In this document: piece after piece, positions 19,371 to 29,252 of the stretch
Position numbering within the stretch: position 1 is the stretch's first letter
How the letters are laid out: each line of letters opens with the position of its first letter
From: Methanocaldococcus sp. FS406-22
GTDB lineage: Archaea; AGJL01; Methanococci; Methanococcales; Methanocaldococcaceae
Assembly: GCF_000025525.1 (NCBI RefSeq)
Contig: NC_013887.1
Coordinates: 1,250,729 to 1,314,728 of the forward strand
Reading direction: 5' to 3'
DNA length: 64,000 bases
Notes under the pieces: generated by a model
Databases searched by the model: none
What the model was told of the DNA's origin: nothing
What the model saw: only the letters and a program-made list of their open reading frames with translations
Program-made: the position numbers and the translations under genes

Positions 19371-19826
19371 GTGAAACATGAGCATATAAGAGGTTCTTTA
19401 AAGCTTCTCATTCTATATCTCTTAGATAAAGAAGAACTGCATGGCTATGCATTGATGCAGAAGTTAAAAGGAATATTTGTCTATTATAAACCAAGTTCTG
19501 GAGTTATTTATCCAACACTGCAGAGTTTAAGGAGAAGTGGATATATCGAGGTAGTAAAAGCAGAAGACGGAGACAAAAAACTCTATAGAATAACTGATAA
19601 GGGAAGAGAATATTTAAAAGAAAATGAGGAAAAATTGAAAAAGATATTCTCCCATATTGAGGCAGTTAGGGGCTTTCATGAGCTTGGAGGAAAGGAATTG
19701 AAGGAATCAATTAAATTGGTTATAAAAAACTTTCAAAACCTTAATGATAAGCAAAAAGAGGAGCTTAAAAAGATTTTAAAAGAAACATCAAGAAAAATTA
19801 ACCTAATTATCTTTGGGGGAGATTAG
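19371..19826 (+). CDS. PadR-family transcriptional regulator
   Basis: 151 residues. The N-terminal winged-helix of the PadR type reads RGSLKLLILYLLDKEELHGYALMQKL, with SSGVIYPTLQSLRRSGYIEV for the recognition and wing region, followed by a helical dimerisation part. GTG start at 19371 with GGTGAAAGT upstream. The ATPase gene begins one base after its stop, so it is cotranscribed with the ABC exporter at 19827-21571. In such operons PadR proteins usually repress the transporter and respond to a small toxic ligand; the ligand here is unknown. Confidence 0.9.
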   Translation: MKHEHIRGSLKLLILYLLDKEELHGYALMQKLKGIFVYYKPSSGVIYPTLQSLRRSGYIEVVKAEDGDKKLYRITDKGREYLKENEEKLKKIFSHIEAVRGFHELGGKELKESIKLVIKNFQNLNDKQKEELKKILKETSRKINLIIFGGD

Positions 19827-20813
19827 ATGGAGTATGTTATTGAAGTTGAAAATTTAACAAAAAAATTTGGTGATTTTTATGCTGTAAGAGAAATTAGCTT
19901 TAAAGTTAAAAAAGGAGAAGTTTTTGCCTTTTTAGGACCTAATGGAGCTGGGAAGACTACAACAATAAATATGATTACAACCTTGTTAAGGCCAACATCT
20001 GGGACAATAAGGGTTGCCGGCTATGACGCAATTAAAAATCCAAATGAGGTTAGAAAAAGGATTGGGATAGTGTTTCAAGACATGACATTGGATAGGGAGT
20101 TAACTGCCTATGAAAACCTCTATATCCATGGGAGGATTTATGGCTATAAAGGAGAAGAGCTAAAAAGAAGGATAGAAGATATGCTGAATTTCGTTGAACT
20201 CTATGAGCATAGAAATAGGGTAGTTAAATACTTCAGCGGAGGGATGATAAGGAGATTGGAGATTGCAAGGGCTTTGATTCATAAACCAGAGATACTGTTC
20301 TTGGATGAGCCAACCGTTGGTTTAGATCCTCAAACAAGGGTGCATATTTGGGATTATATTAAGGAGATGAAGAAAGAGCATGATATGACCATTTTTTTAA
20401 CAACCCATTATATGGAGGAGGCTGAGAACTTAGCCGATAGGATAGCAATTATAGATAATGGAAAAATCATTGCCATTGGAACTGTTGATGAGCTAAAATC
20501 CATAGTTGGAGATGATATAGTTTATTTAAAATTTAAAAACAGTTATTATAAGAAGATAGAAAACATTTTATCACAATTTGGTAACTGCAAAATAGTAGAT
20601 GGAGTTTTTGAGCTAAAGGTTAAAAATGCCTCTGAAACAATCCCAAAAATCTTTGAAATTGCTCTAAAAAACAACTTAGAGATTTTAGAGGTTAGCTATA
20701 GGAAACCAACATTAAATGATGTCTTTATCCATTTAACTGGAAAATCCATTAGGGATGAAGGGGGCAGATTTGACCTTAGAAAGGTTATTTTAAAAAAGAG
20801 GGGTTTTGCATGA
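19827..20813 (+). CDS. ABC exporter ATPase (DrrA/NodI type)
   Basis: 328 residues. Walker A GPNGAGKTT near residue 38, Q-loop FQDMTLD, signature YFSGGMIRRLEIARALI, Walker B EILFLDEPTVGLDPQ, and H-loop TTHYMEEAE, all matching the daunorubicin-resistance/NodI subfamily, including the DrrA-like C-terminal accessory domain after residue 220. Overlaps the permease gene by four bases (ATGA), so the two subunits are coupled. Exports an unknown substrate. Confidence 0.92.
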   Translation: MEYVIEVENLTKKFGDFYAVREISFKVKKGEVFAFLGPNGAGKTTTINMITTLLRPTSGTIRVAGYDAIKNPNEVRKRIGIVFQDMTLDRELTAYENLYIHGRIYGYKGEELKRRIEDMLNFVELYEHRNRVVKYFSGGMIRRLEIARALIHKPEILFLDEPTVGLDPQTRVHIWDYIKEMKKEHDMTIFLTTHYMEEAENLADRIAIIDNGKIIAIGTVDELKSIVGDDIVYLKFKNSYYKKIENILSQFGNCKIVDGVFELKVKNASETIPKIFEIALKNNLEILEVSYRKPTLNDVFIHLTGKSIRDEGGRFDLRKVILKKRGFA

Positions 20814-21571
20814 ATGTGATTATAACAATGGCTTATAGGCAGATTTTAAGATTTTTAAGGGCAAGGTCAAGAGTTGTTGGAACTATACTGCATCCAATAA
20901 TTTGGATTGCATTCTTTGGATTAGGTTGGAGTAGGGCTTTAAATTTCCCTCAAGCAAGGGAGATATTTGGAGGAGTTGATTACCTCACATACTTAGTTCC
21001 AGGTATAGTTGCTATAACAATATTTACAACAAGTTTTATGAGTGGTGTATCTGTTATTGTTGATAAAGACTATGGATTTTTGAAAGAGATTTTAGTTGCT
21101 CCAGTCTCAAGGAGTAAGGCAATATTTGGAAGGATTTTGGGGGATTCAGTAACTTCTCTGTTAAGAGGGATGATTATATTAACAATTTGCATGTTCATTG
21201 CTTCAATAAACGTCTCTGCCATAATTCCAGTTTTAATACTTGGAATTTTATTAGCTTGGACGTTCTCATCAATTGGTATAACGTTTGCCTTAAGAATGTC
21301 AAGCTTAGAGGGGTTTGGTTTGATAATGAACACTCTAACTCTTCCATTGATGTTTTTGAGTGGAGCTTTTTATCCAATAGATGCGTTACCTTCATGGATA
21401 AAAATCTTTTCATATATAAATCCTTTAACCTATGCAGTTGATGGGATGAGATACTTTTTAATTGGGACTTCAAAATTTTCCATAGTTGTGGATTTTGCTG
21501 TCTTAGTGGTTTTGTGTGCTGTCTCTTTATTAATTGGTATGCATTCCTTTGAAAAGGCAACAATTGAGTGA
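20810..21571 (+). CDS. ABC-2 type exporter permease (DrrB/NodJ type)
   Basis: 253 residues with six predicted membrane segments. The family hallmark EILVAPVSRSKAIFGRILGD (about residues 90-110) precedes the third segment, and PLMFLSGAFYPIDALPSWIK is the conserved ABC-2 loop. It is the membrane partner of the ATPase immediately upstream and the last gene of the padR-ATPase-permease operon, about 135 nt before the chelatase gene. Confidence 0.9.
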   Translation: MNVIITMAYRQILRFLRARSRVVGTILHPIIWIAFFGLGWSRALNFPQAREIFGGVDYLTYLVPGIVAITIFTTSFMSGVSVIVDKDYGFLKEILVAPVSRSKAIFGRILGDSVTSLLRGMIILTICMFIASINVSAIIPVLILGILLAWTFSSIGITFALRMSSLEGFGLIMNTLTLPLMFLSGAFYPIDALPSWIKIFSYINPLTYAVDGMRYFLIGTSKFSIVVDFAVLVVLCAVSLLIGMHSFEKATIE

Positions 21572-21706
21572 TTAATTTATTATTTTTTACAAAAAACTTT
21601 ATATATTATTAACATTACCTAAATTTTTAATAATAGTTCAAAACATTCTAAACATCCTAAATATTCTAAACTATAACCTCAATTAAAAAATAATGCAGTG
21701 ATACAC

Positions 21707-24700
21707 ATGGTAGATAAAAAAATAAAAATCCTTCTCATTTCAACTGTTGTAAATAGAAGCATTGTAAGGGCAATTGAGAATGTTAAAGATTATGCAGATG
21801 TTAAATTAATATTTGCCCATGAGATGAACAAATACAACCTTCAAGAACTTATTGATTGGGCAGATATTGTTTTAATTGATGTTAGAGGAGATGCATTAGC
21901 ACTTACTGAACTTGATTATAAAGATAAGGATGTTATTGCATTGGTTGGAGGTTCATCTTTATTTTCCATTGCAAAACTTGGCAGTTTTAGGATGAGTAGA
22001 GTGAAAGGAGCTAATATGTCTTATGGAGGAAATCCAGAAAGCGTAAAGAAATGGATAAATAGAATGCAGAAGATTATAGAAACTGCTGGGAAGATTTTGC
22101 CTTTTGGTGTCTTTAAAGATGCAAGAAATTATATTAGAATTGTAAGATACTGGGCAAATGGGGGCTATGAGAATTACAAAAACATGTTTCTATTTATTTG
22201 CAAAATAAAAGGAGTTAAAGTTAAAGAGAAAATTAAAGACCCAATAGAATACCCAGAAATTGGCTTATATCATCCAGATTACGGCTATAATTATAAACCC
22301 AAAATCGACCCAAATAAACCAACTGTTGGAATAATCTTTTACGGTGGGATGCATTTAGAGTCTTGTGAGCCAACATTAAAAGAGATTATAGATAAATTAG
22401 ATGCAAATATCATTCCAGTCTATTCTGATGGGATTGTAAATTTAAAGGCAATGAGAAAATACTTTAAAGGCAGAGATTTAGATGCAATAATTAGTTTGTT
22501 GTGGTTTAGGTTGAATGGAGGGCCGTTAGGAGGAAATTCAGAACCAACAATTGAGCTTTTAAAGGAGATGAAGGCAAAGCTATTCTGCCCAGCAATGATG
22601 ATAATGCAAGAGATAGAGGACTGGGAGAGAAGTGAGAGGGGATTAAACATCCTTCAAACAATAACTACCGTTGAGATGCCAGAGATGGATGGTGGAGTTG
22701 AACCAATTCCTGTTTGTGGTGTAGAAGGTTGTGATGTTATTCCAATAATGGATAGGGTTGATAAATTTGTTAGTAGGGTTGAGAGATGGATAAATTTGAA
22801 GAGAAAACCAAATGCAGATAAAAAAATAGCAATCATTATTTATAACTACCCTCCAGGGGAGGAAAATCTGGGAAGTGCGGCATATATAGATACGTTTGCA
22901 AGTGTTGAAAGAATCCTTGAAAGGTTAAAGGAAGAAGGCTATAGAGTTGAAAAAACCAAAAACATAAAGGATTTATTTGTAGAGAAAAAGCTATTCAATC
23001 CAAAACTTTATCCACCAGAGAAAATTGAATGTCCAAGGATGAGTGTTGATGAATATTTAAAATATTTCAATGAACTACCAGAAGAGTGCAAAGAAGAGGT
23101 TATAAAGTATTGGGGAGAACCACCAGGAAACATAATGGTTGATGATAAGGGCATTTTAATTCCGGGAGTTGTTTTAGGAAACATCTTCATTGGTGTTCAA
23201 CCTTCAAGACCTCCATTAGGTAATGAGGATATAAATTCAGCAATACACGACCCAACTAAGCCTCCTCATCATCAATATATAGCATTTTACAAGTGGATTG
23301 AGCATGTTTTTAAAGCTGATTGCATCATTCATCTCGGAACTCATGGATTGGCAGAGTTTATGAAGGGGAAAGAGGTTGGATTGAGTTCAAAATGCTTCCC
23401 AGACATTTTAATTGGAACTATGCCGCATCTCTATGTTTATCATGTTATCAATACCTCAGAGGCAACGATAGCAAAGAGACGGCTGTATGGGACATTAATA
23501 AGCTATAACTCTCCTCCTTACACAACATCTGGGCTTTATGATGAATATGCAAAACTTGAAGAGCTTTTAAATGAATATAGAGATGCATTAATAAAAGATA
23601 AGCCAAGGGCTGAGATAGCAAAGAAAAAGGCATTAGAGCTTGCAGAGAAGTTGAATCTTGGAGATGATTTGGATGAAATAGAGGCAAAGATTTATGAATA
23701 CAAGAGGGCAATAATCCCAAAAGGTTTGCATGTAGTTGGAGAGAAATACAGTTTAGAGGATTTAGAGGAATTTATAGCCATTATAGCAAGATACGATAGA
23801 GGGGAAATAAAATCACTAAATAGACTAATTGCTGAAAAGAAGGGATTAAAATATGAAGAACTAAGTCCAAAAGAACTTAAAGAAATTGATGAAGAAGCAA
23901 AAGAAATTGTAAAAAAATTCTTAAAAGGAGAAAGATTCCCAGAATATGAAAAAACATTAAAATATGCCTATGATGTTGCTAAAAAATATGCAGATAACAG
24001 CTTAGAGCTTGAAAATTTAATTAATGGGCTAAATTCATTATATATAGAGCCGTCTGTTGGAGGGGATGTTATAAGAAACCCAGAAGCATTGCCAACTGGA
24101 AGGAACATATATGCATTTGATCCATTAAAAATTCCAACAGAGGCAGCAGTTGAAAGAGGGAAGTATATAGCCAAAAAAACCATTGAGGAGTATTTAAAAA
24201 GGCATAACAAATATCCAGAGTCCGTTGGTGTGGTTCTTTGGGGATTTGAAACTGCAAAGACCTATGGGGAGACAATTGCCCAAATCTTGGAATATATTGG
24301 AGTTAGAGTTATTCACAAAACTCCTTGGGAGAAAGAGCTTGAGATAATCCCACTTGAAGAACTTGGAAGGCCAAGGATTGATGTTGTTGTTACAATCTGC
24401 GGTTTCTTTAGAGAGATGTTCCCAAATGTTATGGACTTGCTTGATAAGGCATTTAGAATGGTTGCTGAATTAGATGAGCCAGATGATATGAATTTTGTTA
24501 AAAAACATGTAAAAGATATGGCCAATTATGGAGATTTAGCTAAAGCAAGGATTTTCGGCCCAACAGCAACAGAATACAACACAAGGGTTTTAGAACTTGT
24601 TGAGGACAGTGCTTGGAATGATGAGAAAGATTTGGCTGAAGCTTATGTATCATCAATGTGCTATGCATACACAAAGGGGTATTATTCAAAAGAGGCGAGA

Positions 24701-25261
24701 GGAGTTTTTGAAAATTTATTGAAGAGTGTTGAGCTTGTCTCACAAGTTAGGGACTGCCATGACTATGAGATAACTGACTTAGATCACTACTATGAGTTCT
24801 TTGGAGGCTTATCAAAATCAGTAGAGATTTTGAGAGGAAAGAAGCCAGAGATGCTCATAGCAGATACTACAAAGGAAGTTGTGAAGGTTGAGAGTATCAA
24901 AGATTCAATAGAAAGGGGGACTATAACAAGAACCTTAAATCCAAAGTGGATTAATGAGATGTTAAAGCATGATTTCCATGGAGCCCAAAAGATTGCTGAA
25001 AGGATAGAAAACCTCCTTGGATTGGCAGCAACAACTAATGCCGTTGAAAATTGGATTTGGGACAGAGTTGCTGAAAGACTGGTTTTTAATGGAGAAATTT
25101 TTGAGAGATTGAGAGAAAACAACATCTATGCAACTAAGGAAATTCTTGAAAGACTTATAGAGGCAGAGAGAAGAGGGTATTGGAAGACAGATAAGGAAGT
25201 GATTGATAAAATAATTAGAAAGTATCTTGAGTTAGAGGGGATGTTGGAGGAGGACATATAA
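21707..25261 (+). CDS. CobN/BchH-type metal-chelatase large subunit
   Basis: Large ATP-dependent chelatase subunit that binds the tetrapyrrole and inserts the metal (CobN for cobalt, BchH for magnesium), about 1184 residues. Recognisable CobN/BchH stretches include GNIFIGVQPSRPP, HLGTHGLAEFMKGKEVGLS, PTGRNIYAFDP and FGPTATEYNTRVLELVED. The ATG at 21707 is chosen because AGTGAT lies four bases upstream; GTG at 21698 would overlap it. No small ATPase partner (CobS/BchID) is adjacent. In methanogens relatives may serve cobalamin synthesis, or F430 in early hypotheses; the metal here cannot be fixed from sequence. Proximity to the corrinoid-type importer and cfbC is suggestive. Confidence 0.88.
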   Translation: MVDKKIKILLISTVVNRSIVRAIENVKDYADVKLIFAHEMNKYNLQELIDWADIVLIDVRGDALALTELDYKDKDVIALVGGSSLFSIAKLGSFRMSRVKGANMSYGGNPESVKKWINRMQKIIETAGKILPFGVFKDARNYIRIVRYWANGGYENYKNMFLFICKIKGVKVKEKIKDPIEYPEIGLYHPDYGYNYKPKIDPNKPTVGIIFYGGMHLESCEPTLKEIIDKLDANIIPVYSDGIVNLKAMRKYFKGRDLDAIISLLWFRLNGGPLGGNSEPTIELLKEMKAKLFCPAMMIMQEIEDWERSERGLNILQTITTVEMPEMDGGVEPIPVCGVEGCDVIPIMDRVDKFVSRVERWINLKRKPNADKKIAIIIYNYPPGEENLGSAAYIDTFASVERILERLKEEGYRVEKTKNIKDLFVEKKLFNPKLYPPEKIECPRMSVDEYLKYFNELPEECKEEVIKYWGEPPGNIMVDDKGILIPGVVLGNIFIGVQPSRPPLGNEDINSAIHDPTKPPHHQYIAFYKWIEHVFKADCIIHLGTHGLAEFMKGKEVGLSSKCFPDILIGTMPHLYVYHVINTSEATIAKRRLYGTLISYNSPPYTTSGLYDEYAKLEELLNEYRDALIKDKPRAEIAKKKALELAEKLNLGDDLDEIEAKIYEYKRAIIPKGLHVVGEKYSLEDLEEFIAIIARYDRGEIKSLNRLIAEKKGLKYEELSPKELKEIDEEAKEIVKKFLKGERFPEYEKTLKYAYDVAKKYADNSLELENLINGLNSLYIEPSVGGDVIRNPEALPTGRNIYAFDPLKIPTEAAVERGKYIAKKTIEEYLKRHNKYPESVGVVLWGFETAKTYGETIAQILEYIGVRVIHKTPWEKELEIIPLEELGRPRIDVVVTICGFFREMFPNVMDLLDKAFRMVAELDEPDDMNFVKKHVKDMANYGDLAKARIFGPTATEYNTRVLELVEDSAWNDEKDLAEAYVSSMCYAYTKGYYSKEARGVFENLLKSVELVSQVRDCHDYEITDLDHYYEFFGGLSKSVEILRGKKPEMLIADTTKEVVKVESIKDSIERGTITRTLNPKWINEMLKHDFHGAQKIAERIENLLGLAATTNAVENWIWDRVAERLVFNGEIFERLRENNIYATKEILERLIEAERRGYWKTDKEVIDKIIRKYLELEGMLEEDI

Positions 25262-25324
25262 TAATTTAATTATCTTTATATATTTAGATAAATAAATTTT
25301 AGTAATCTATTTTATAGCAATATT

Positions 25325-25459
25325 ATCAAAAAATATAAATACACATTTGGGGGAAATTTATATGTGCGTAATTCATGCACACATTAGTAAGTTTTATATA
25401 TAGTTAGGTTAAATAGCATTAAAGTGTGAGTGATACAATCACACATTTCAGGTGAAAAA
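25325..25459 (+). promoter_or_regulatory. fsr promoter region with repeated CACATT motifs
   Basis: TATA box GTTTTATATATAG at about 25390-25402. Around it are two inverted repeats: TGTGC/GCACA near 25362-25380 and TGTGA...TCACA near 25425-25445. CACATT occurs at about 25341, 25379 and 25442. The arrangement brackets the promoter and could be an operator for sulfite- or sulfur-dependent control of fsr. No regulator is identified. Confidence 0.4.
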
Positions 25460-27319
25460 ATGTACGAGTGGAAGTTAAATGAGATAGTCGATAGCGGAAT
25501 ATGTGCAAGATGTGGGACCTGTACAATAGTATGTCCTAATAGTATATTAACTTTTGATGAGAGACCTAAATTAATAGAAGAATGTTTAAGAAAAGGTCAT
25601 GGAATGTGTTATGATGTTTGTCCAAGAGTTTCATCAGGAAAATATCAAATAAAAATAAGAGAGAAGTTTAAAGAAGAATATTACTATGGAAAAAGTGATA
25701 TTGAAGGGCAAGATGGGGGAGTTGTAACTGCATTCCTAAAATACTTATTAGAAAATGGAAAAATTGACGGGGCAATTGTTGTTGGAGATGAATGCTGGAA
25801 ACCAGTTTCATTAGTTGTCCAAAATGCAGAAGATTTATTAAAAGCTGCAAAATCAAAATATGCAATATCAACATTAGATGCATTAAGAAAAGCTGGAGAA
25901 ATGGGTTTAGAGAAGGTTGCAGTTGTTGGTTTGCCATGCCAAATTAATGGGTTAAGAAAACTGCAGTACTTCCCATACTTAGCAAAGCATGATGGAGAAC
26001 TTGGCAAGAACGGAAAACCAGCTAAATTACCAAAAATTGAATACTTAATTGGTTTATTCTGTACTGAGAAATTTAGATACGACAACATGAAGGAAGTTTT
26101 AGCGAAGCATGGAATAGATATTGAAAAAGTTGATAAGTTTGATATTAAGAAAGGGAAACTTCTCGTTTATATAAATGGAGAGAAGAAAGAGATTGACTTA
26201 AAAGAGTTTGAAATCTGCCCAGGATGTAAGATGTGTAGAGACTTTGATGCTGAGCTTGCGGATGTTTCAGTAGGATGTGTTGGAAGTCCAGATGGTTACT
26301 CAACAGTTATCATAAGAACTGAAAAAGGGGAAGAGATTAAAAATGCTGTTGAATTAAAAGAAGGAGTTGATATTGAAGCAATTGAGAAGTTAAGACAGAT
26401 GAAATTGAAGAGATTTAAAAAAGAAATTGAGAGAAGAAAAGAAAATAACGAATATATCTCATTCTACTGGACTGCTGATTATGGGGGAATTGGGAAGAGG
26501 GCAGATGGAACTTATTTCATAAGAATTAGGGCAAAACCAGGAGGATGGTACACTGTTGAAGAAATAAAAGAAATCTTAGATATTGCAGAAAAATACAATG
26601 CTAAGATAAAAATAACTGATAGGGCTGGTTATGAACTTCATGGCATTAGTGGATTTGATGTGGAAGACATTGTTTTAAGGTTGAGAGAAAAAGGACTCAT
26701 AACAGGTTCAGAGGGGCCGTTAGTTAGGGCAACATTGGCATGTCCTGGAGCTGGAAACTGTAGCAGTGGTTTAATAAACACAACGGAACTTGCCAAAATC
26801 ATTGAAGATAAGTTTAAAGAAAGGCCAGCTCCATATAAGTTTAAGATTGCAATTAGCGGATGTCCAAATGGATGTGTTAGGCCACAAGTGCATGATATTG
26901 GAATAGCAGGGGTTAAATTCCCAGCTGTCAATGAAGAAAAATGTAATGGCTGTGGAAGATGTGCTGAGGTTTGTAAGGTTGAGGCAATTGATGTTAGGGG
27001 AGAAATCTCTTACACCAACTACAACGTATGTGTTGGTTGCGGTAAGTGTATTAAAAACTGTCCAAATGAGGCGAGAGAGGTTAAAGAAGAGGGATACATG
27101 GTTTATGTTGGTGGAAAGACAGGAAGGGAGGTTGTTGAAGGAATTAAAATGAAGTTAATGAGTGTTGATGAAATTATAAACTTCATTGATAAGGTGTTAG
27201 TTGTTTATAGCAAATATGCTAAAAAACCACAAAGAGAGAGATTAGCTGCTGTTATGAAAAGAGTAGGATATGGGAAGTTCTTAGAAGAAGTTATGGAATT
27301 GATGGAGAATAAGGATTAA
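25460..27319 (+). CDS. fsr: F420-dependent sulfite reductase (Fsr)
   Basis: Reduces sulfite to sulfide with F420H2, detoxifying an inhibitor of methyl-coenzyme M reductase and supplying sulfur. 619 residues. N-terminal half: ferredoxin-like CARCGTCTIVCP and a second Cys set, then an FpoF/FrhB-type F420H2 dehydrogenase domain. C-terminal half: dissimilatory-type sulfite reductase with siroheme/[4Fe-4S] ligands in CPGAGNC (Cx5C) and SGCPNGC (Cx3C), and an inserted ferredoxin pair CNGCGRCAEVC and CVGCGKCIKNC. ATG at 25460 with GGTGA nine bases upstream; the upstream in-frame start at 25430 would lie in the palindromic region. Experimentally characterised in M. jannaschii (MJ0870). Confidence 0.96.
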   Translation: MYEWKLNEIVDSGICARCGTCTIVCPNSILTFDERPKLIEECLRKGHGMCYDVCPRVSSGKYQIKIREKFKEEYYYGKSDIEGQDGGVVTAFLKYLLENGKIDGAIVVGDECWKPVSLVVQNAEDLLKAAKSKYAISTLDALRKAGEMGLEKVAVVGLPCQINGLRKLQYFPYLAKHDGELGKNGKPAKLPKIEYLIGLFCTEKFRYDNMKEVLAKHGIDIEKVDKFDIKKGKLLVYINGEKKEIDLKEFEICPGCKMCRDFDAELADVSVGCVGSPDGYSTVIIRTEKGEEIKNAVELKEGVDIEAIEKLRQMKLKRFKKEIERRKENNEYISFYWTADYGGIGKRADGTYFIRIRAKPGGWYTVEEIKEILDIAEKYNAKIKITDRAGYELHGISGFDVEDIVLRLREKGLITGSEGPLVRATLACPGAGNCSSGLINTTELAKIIEDKFKERPAPYKFKIAISGCPNGCVRPQVHDIGIAGVKFPAVNEEKCNGCGRCAEVCKVEAIDVRGEISYTNYNVCVGCGKCIKNCPNEAREVKEEGYMVYVGGKTGREVVEGIKMKLMSVDEIINFIDKVLVVYSKYAKKPQRERLAAVMKRVGYGKFLEEVMELMENKD

Positions 27320-27410
27320 AATATTCCTATTTTTTATTTTTAATTTTAAATTAAAATTTAAAAATCATTAATTGTTAATTTTCATCAAAAAATTTATATT
27401 ATATTTTGGG

Positions 27411-28373
27411 TTAGTCATGAATTCCCTTTTCAGTTATTCTAAACATTGCCTCAGCATCTGGTAAATGAGGAGAGTCATAAAGCTTGGCAACTCTTTTATC
27501 TCCTTTTGCCTTTCTTAAGAATATCCTAAAAGTTGCAGCGTGCCCAACTATGTGCCCTCCAATTGCCTGTTCTGAAGGTCCAAATAAAGCATCCGGTCTT
27601 GCTGCTACTTGGTTTGTTACTATAACAACACAGTTGTATAAATCAGCTAATTTATTGAGGGTAGCCATGTGCCTACCTAACTTTTGCTGTCTCTCTGCTA
27701 ATTTACCCCTACCAATGTATTCAGTTCTGAATGTTGATGTTAATGAATCAACTATAATCAGCTTTATATTATGCCCCTCTCTTATCAAATTCTCTACATT
27801 TTCAGCATATAGCATCTGCATATCTGAGTTGTAAGCCCTTGCAACAAAGATGTTGTTTAAAACCTCCTTTCCATCCAAGCCTAAAGCTTCTGCCATCTGA
27901 ATAATTCTTTCTGGTCTGAATGTCCCTTCTGTGTCAATATAGACTGCCTTTGGTTCATTTAAAATCTCATCTTTTATTGAGTCATCAGCTATTATCCTAT
28001 CTGGGCATTGGAGATTAACGCATGCTTGATGAGCTATCTGGGTTTTACCAGAACCAAACATTCCAGCAAACTCTGTAACTGACTGGCTCTCTAAACCTCC
28101 TCCTAATATTTCATCTAAGTTTTTACTTCCAGTTGATAACTTCCACATATTCTTTCTTTGTGATAGAACTTCAGTTCCACTCTTAAATCCTAAATTACAT
28201 AGTTCTCTTGCAGCCTCAATAATTTTAGCTGCAGCTTTCTCACTAATTCCATCTATTTCTGTTAGCTCACCAATTGATGCAGTTGCGATTTTCATAAAGT
28301 CAGTATAACCAGCCTCTTTTAACTTTTCTGCAGTTGTAGGACCTACACCAGGTAGTTGAGTTAAGTCATCCAT
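27411..28373 (-). CDS. radA: DNA repair and recombination protein RadA
   Basis: Archaeal Rad51/RecA orthologue that forms filaments on ssDNA and catalyses strand exchange. About 320 residues. N-terminal helix-hairpin-helix domain [16 protein letters not shown]; Walker [10 protein letters not shown] near residue 110; Walker B LIIVDSLT near 220; the ATP-cap region GPSEQAIGG near 300. The ATG at 28373 follows GGTGATAATA; upstream in-frame codons up to 28469 have no ribosome site. Convergent with fsr. No intein is present. Confidence 0.96.
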   Translation of the reverse strand: MDDLTQLPGVGPTTAEKLKEAGYTDFMKIATASIGELTEIDGISEKAAAKIIEAARELCNLGFKSGTEVLSQRKNMWKLSTGSKNLDEILGGGLESQSVTEFAGMFGSGKTQIAHQACVNLQCPDRIIADDSIKDEILNEPKAVYIDTEGTFRPERIIQMAEALGLDGKEVLNNIFVARAYNSDMQMLYAENVENLIREGHNIKLIIVDSLTSTFRTEYIGRGKLAERQQKLGRHMATLNKLADLYNCVVIVTNQVAARPDALFGPSEQAIGGHIVGHAATFRIFLRKAKGDKRVAKLYDSPHLPDAEAMFRITEKGIHD

Positions 28374-28415
28374 TATTATCACCATAAGCATGAATTTATA
28401 ATTGTTAATATATGA

Positions 28416-28601
28416 ATAAATTGGGAGGTAATAGATGATATTGCTAAAGAAATATATGAAGATTATCATACATCAATTGTCATATTTGACTATATAAAGA
28501 TTTTGGTTTATAACTATAGTGTTTTTCAAAACATTTTGAAAGAAGCTTTTAGTAAAAGGTTCTCGAACAACCTATATTTTGTAAAAATGGCAGTTACATA
28601 A
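28416..28601 (+). pseudogene. Possible gene remnant upstream of the CBS gene
   Basis: The 383-nt gap between radA and the CBS gene contains a 62-codon open stretch without a usable start ([18 protein letters not shown]... then FDYIKILVYNYSVFQ). A ribosome-binding-like GGGAGG lies inside it, but the ATG it serves opens only a 20-codon frame. The residues look protein-like, with an amphipathic start. A chance open frame in AT-rich DNA is a serious alternative. The rest of the gap holds only AT-rich promoter-like DNA (TTTAATATATAAA near 28663). Confidence 0.2.
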
Positions 28602-28756
28602 AGATTTCGAAAAAATAAATGTTTTATTGCTAATGGGCATTCTTTGGATGTCTAAATTCTAAATTTAATATATAAACTGCGGAAGTTCTAATATAAAATA
28701 ATAAAAATAGATAAAAACCCATAAAGAGATAACTATAATTGTTAGGGGGTGTAAAT

Positions 28757-29140
28757 ATGATATCAAAGTATTTGGTTAGAGATGTAATGAAAAAGGGAGT
28801 CGTTGAAGTAACCTTAGATACAAAATTAAGTGAAGTTATTAAAACAATGGCAAAATATGACATATCTTCTGTTGTAGTTTCTGATGGAGAGAGATTTTGG
28901 GGGATTATAACCGATACAGATGTATTAAAACACTATCAGGAATTGGATAAAACTGCAGAGGAGATAATGACAGTTAATCCAGTAACTGTAAGTCCTGAAG
29001 CTCCATTAGAGAAGGCTATTGAGATTATGGCTGAAAAAGGCATACATCACCTATATGTTAAATCACCATGTGAAGATAAAATTGTTGGTGTTTTAAGCTC
29101 AAAAGACATTATAAAACTATTTTCTGATTTAATTGGATAG
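28757..29140 (+). CDS. CBS-domain pair protein
   Basis: 127 residues made of two CBS repeats (about 5-60 and 70-125), with [12 protein letters not shown] and [25 protein letters not shown] typical of each repeat start. Such stand-alone pairs bind adenine nucleotides and act as sensors; it was once annotated as an IMP-dehydrogenase-related protein because IMPDH carries the same domain, but there is no IMPDH barrel. ATG at 28757 with GGGGGTG upstream; the TTG at 28739 would precede that site. Partner unknown. Confidence 0.9.
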   Translation: MISKYLVRDVMKKGVVEVTLDTKLSEVIKTMAKYDISSVVVSDGERFWGIITDTDVLKHYQELDKTAEEIMTVNPVTVSPEAPLEKAIEIMAEKGIHHLYVKSPCEDKIVGVLSSKDIIKLFSDLIG

Positions 29141-29252
29141 GTTTATAAACTTAATGCCTTAATTTTATTTTTTGCTTTTTTAGTAATGATTATAAGTAGT
29201 ATAACATAAAAATTTAAATATATGATTATATAATTTATATTGTGGTGATAGC

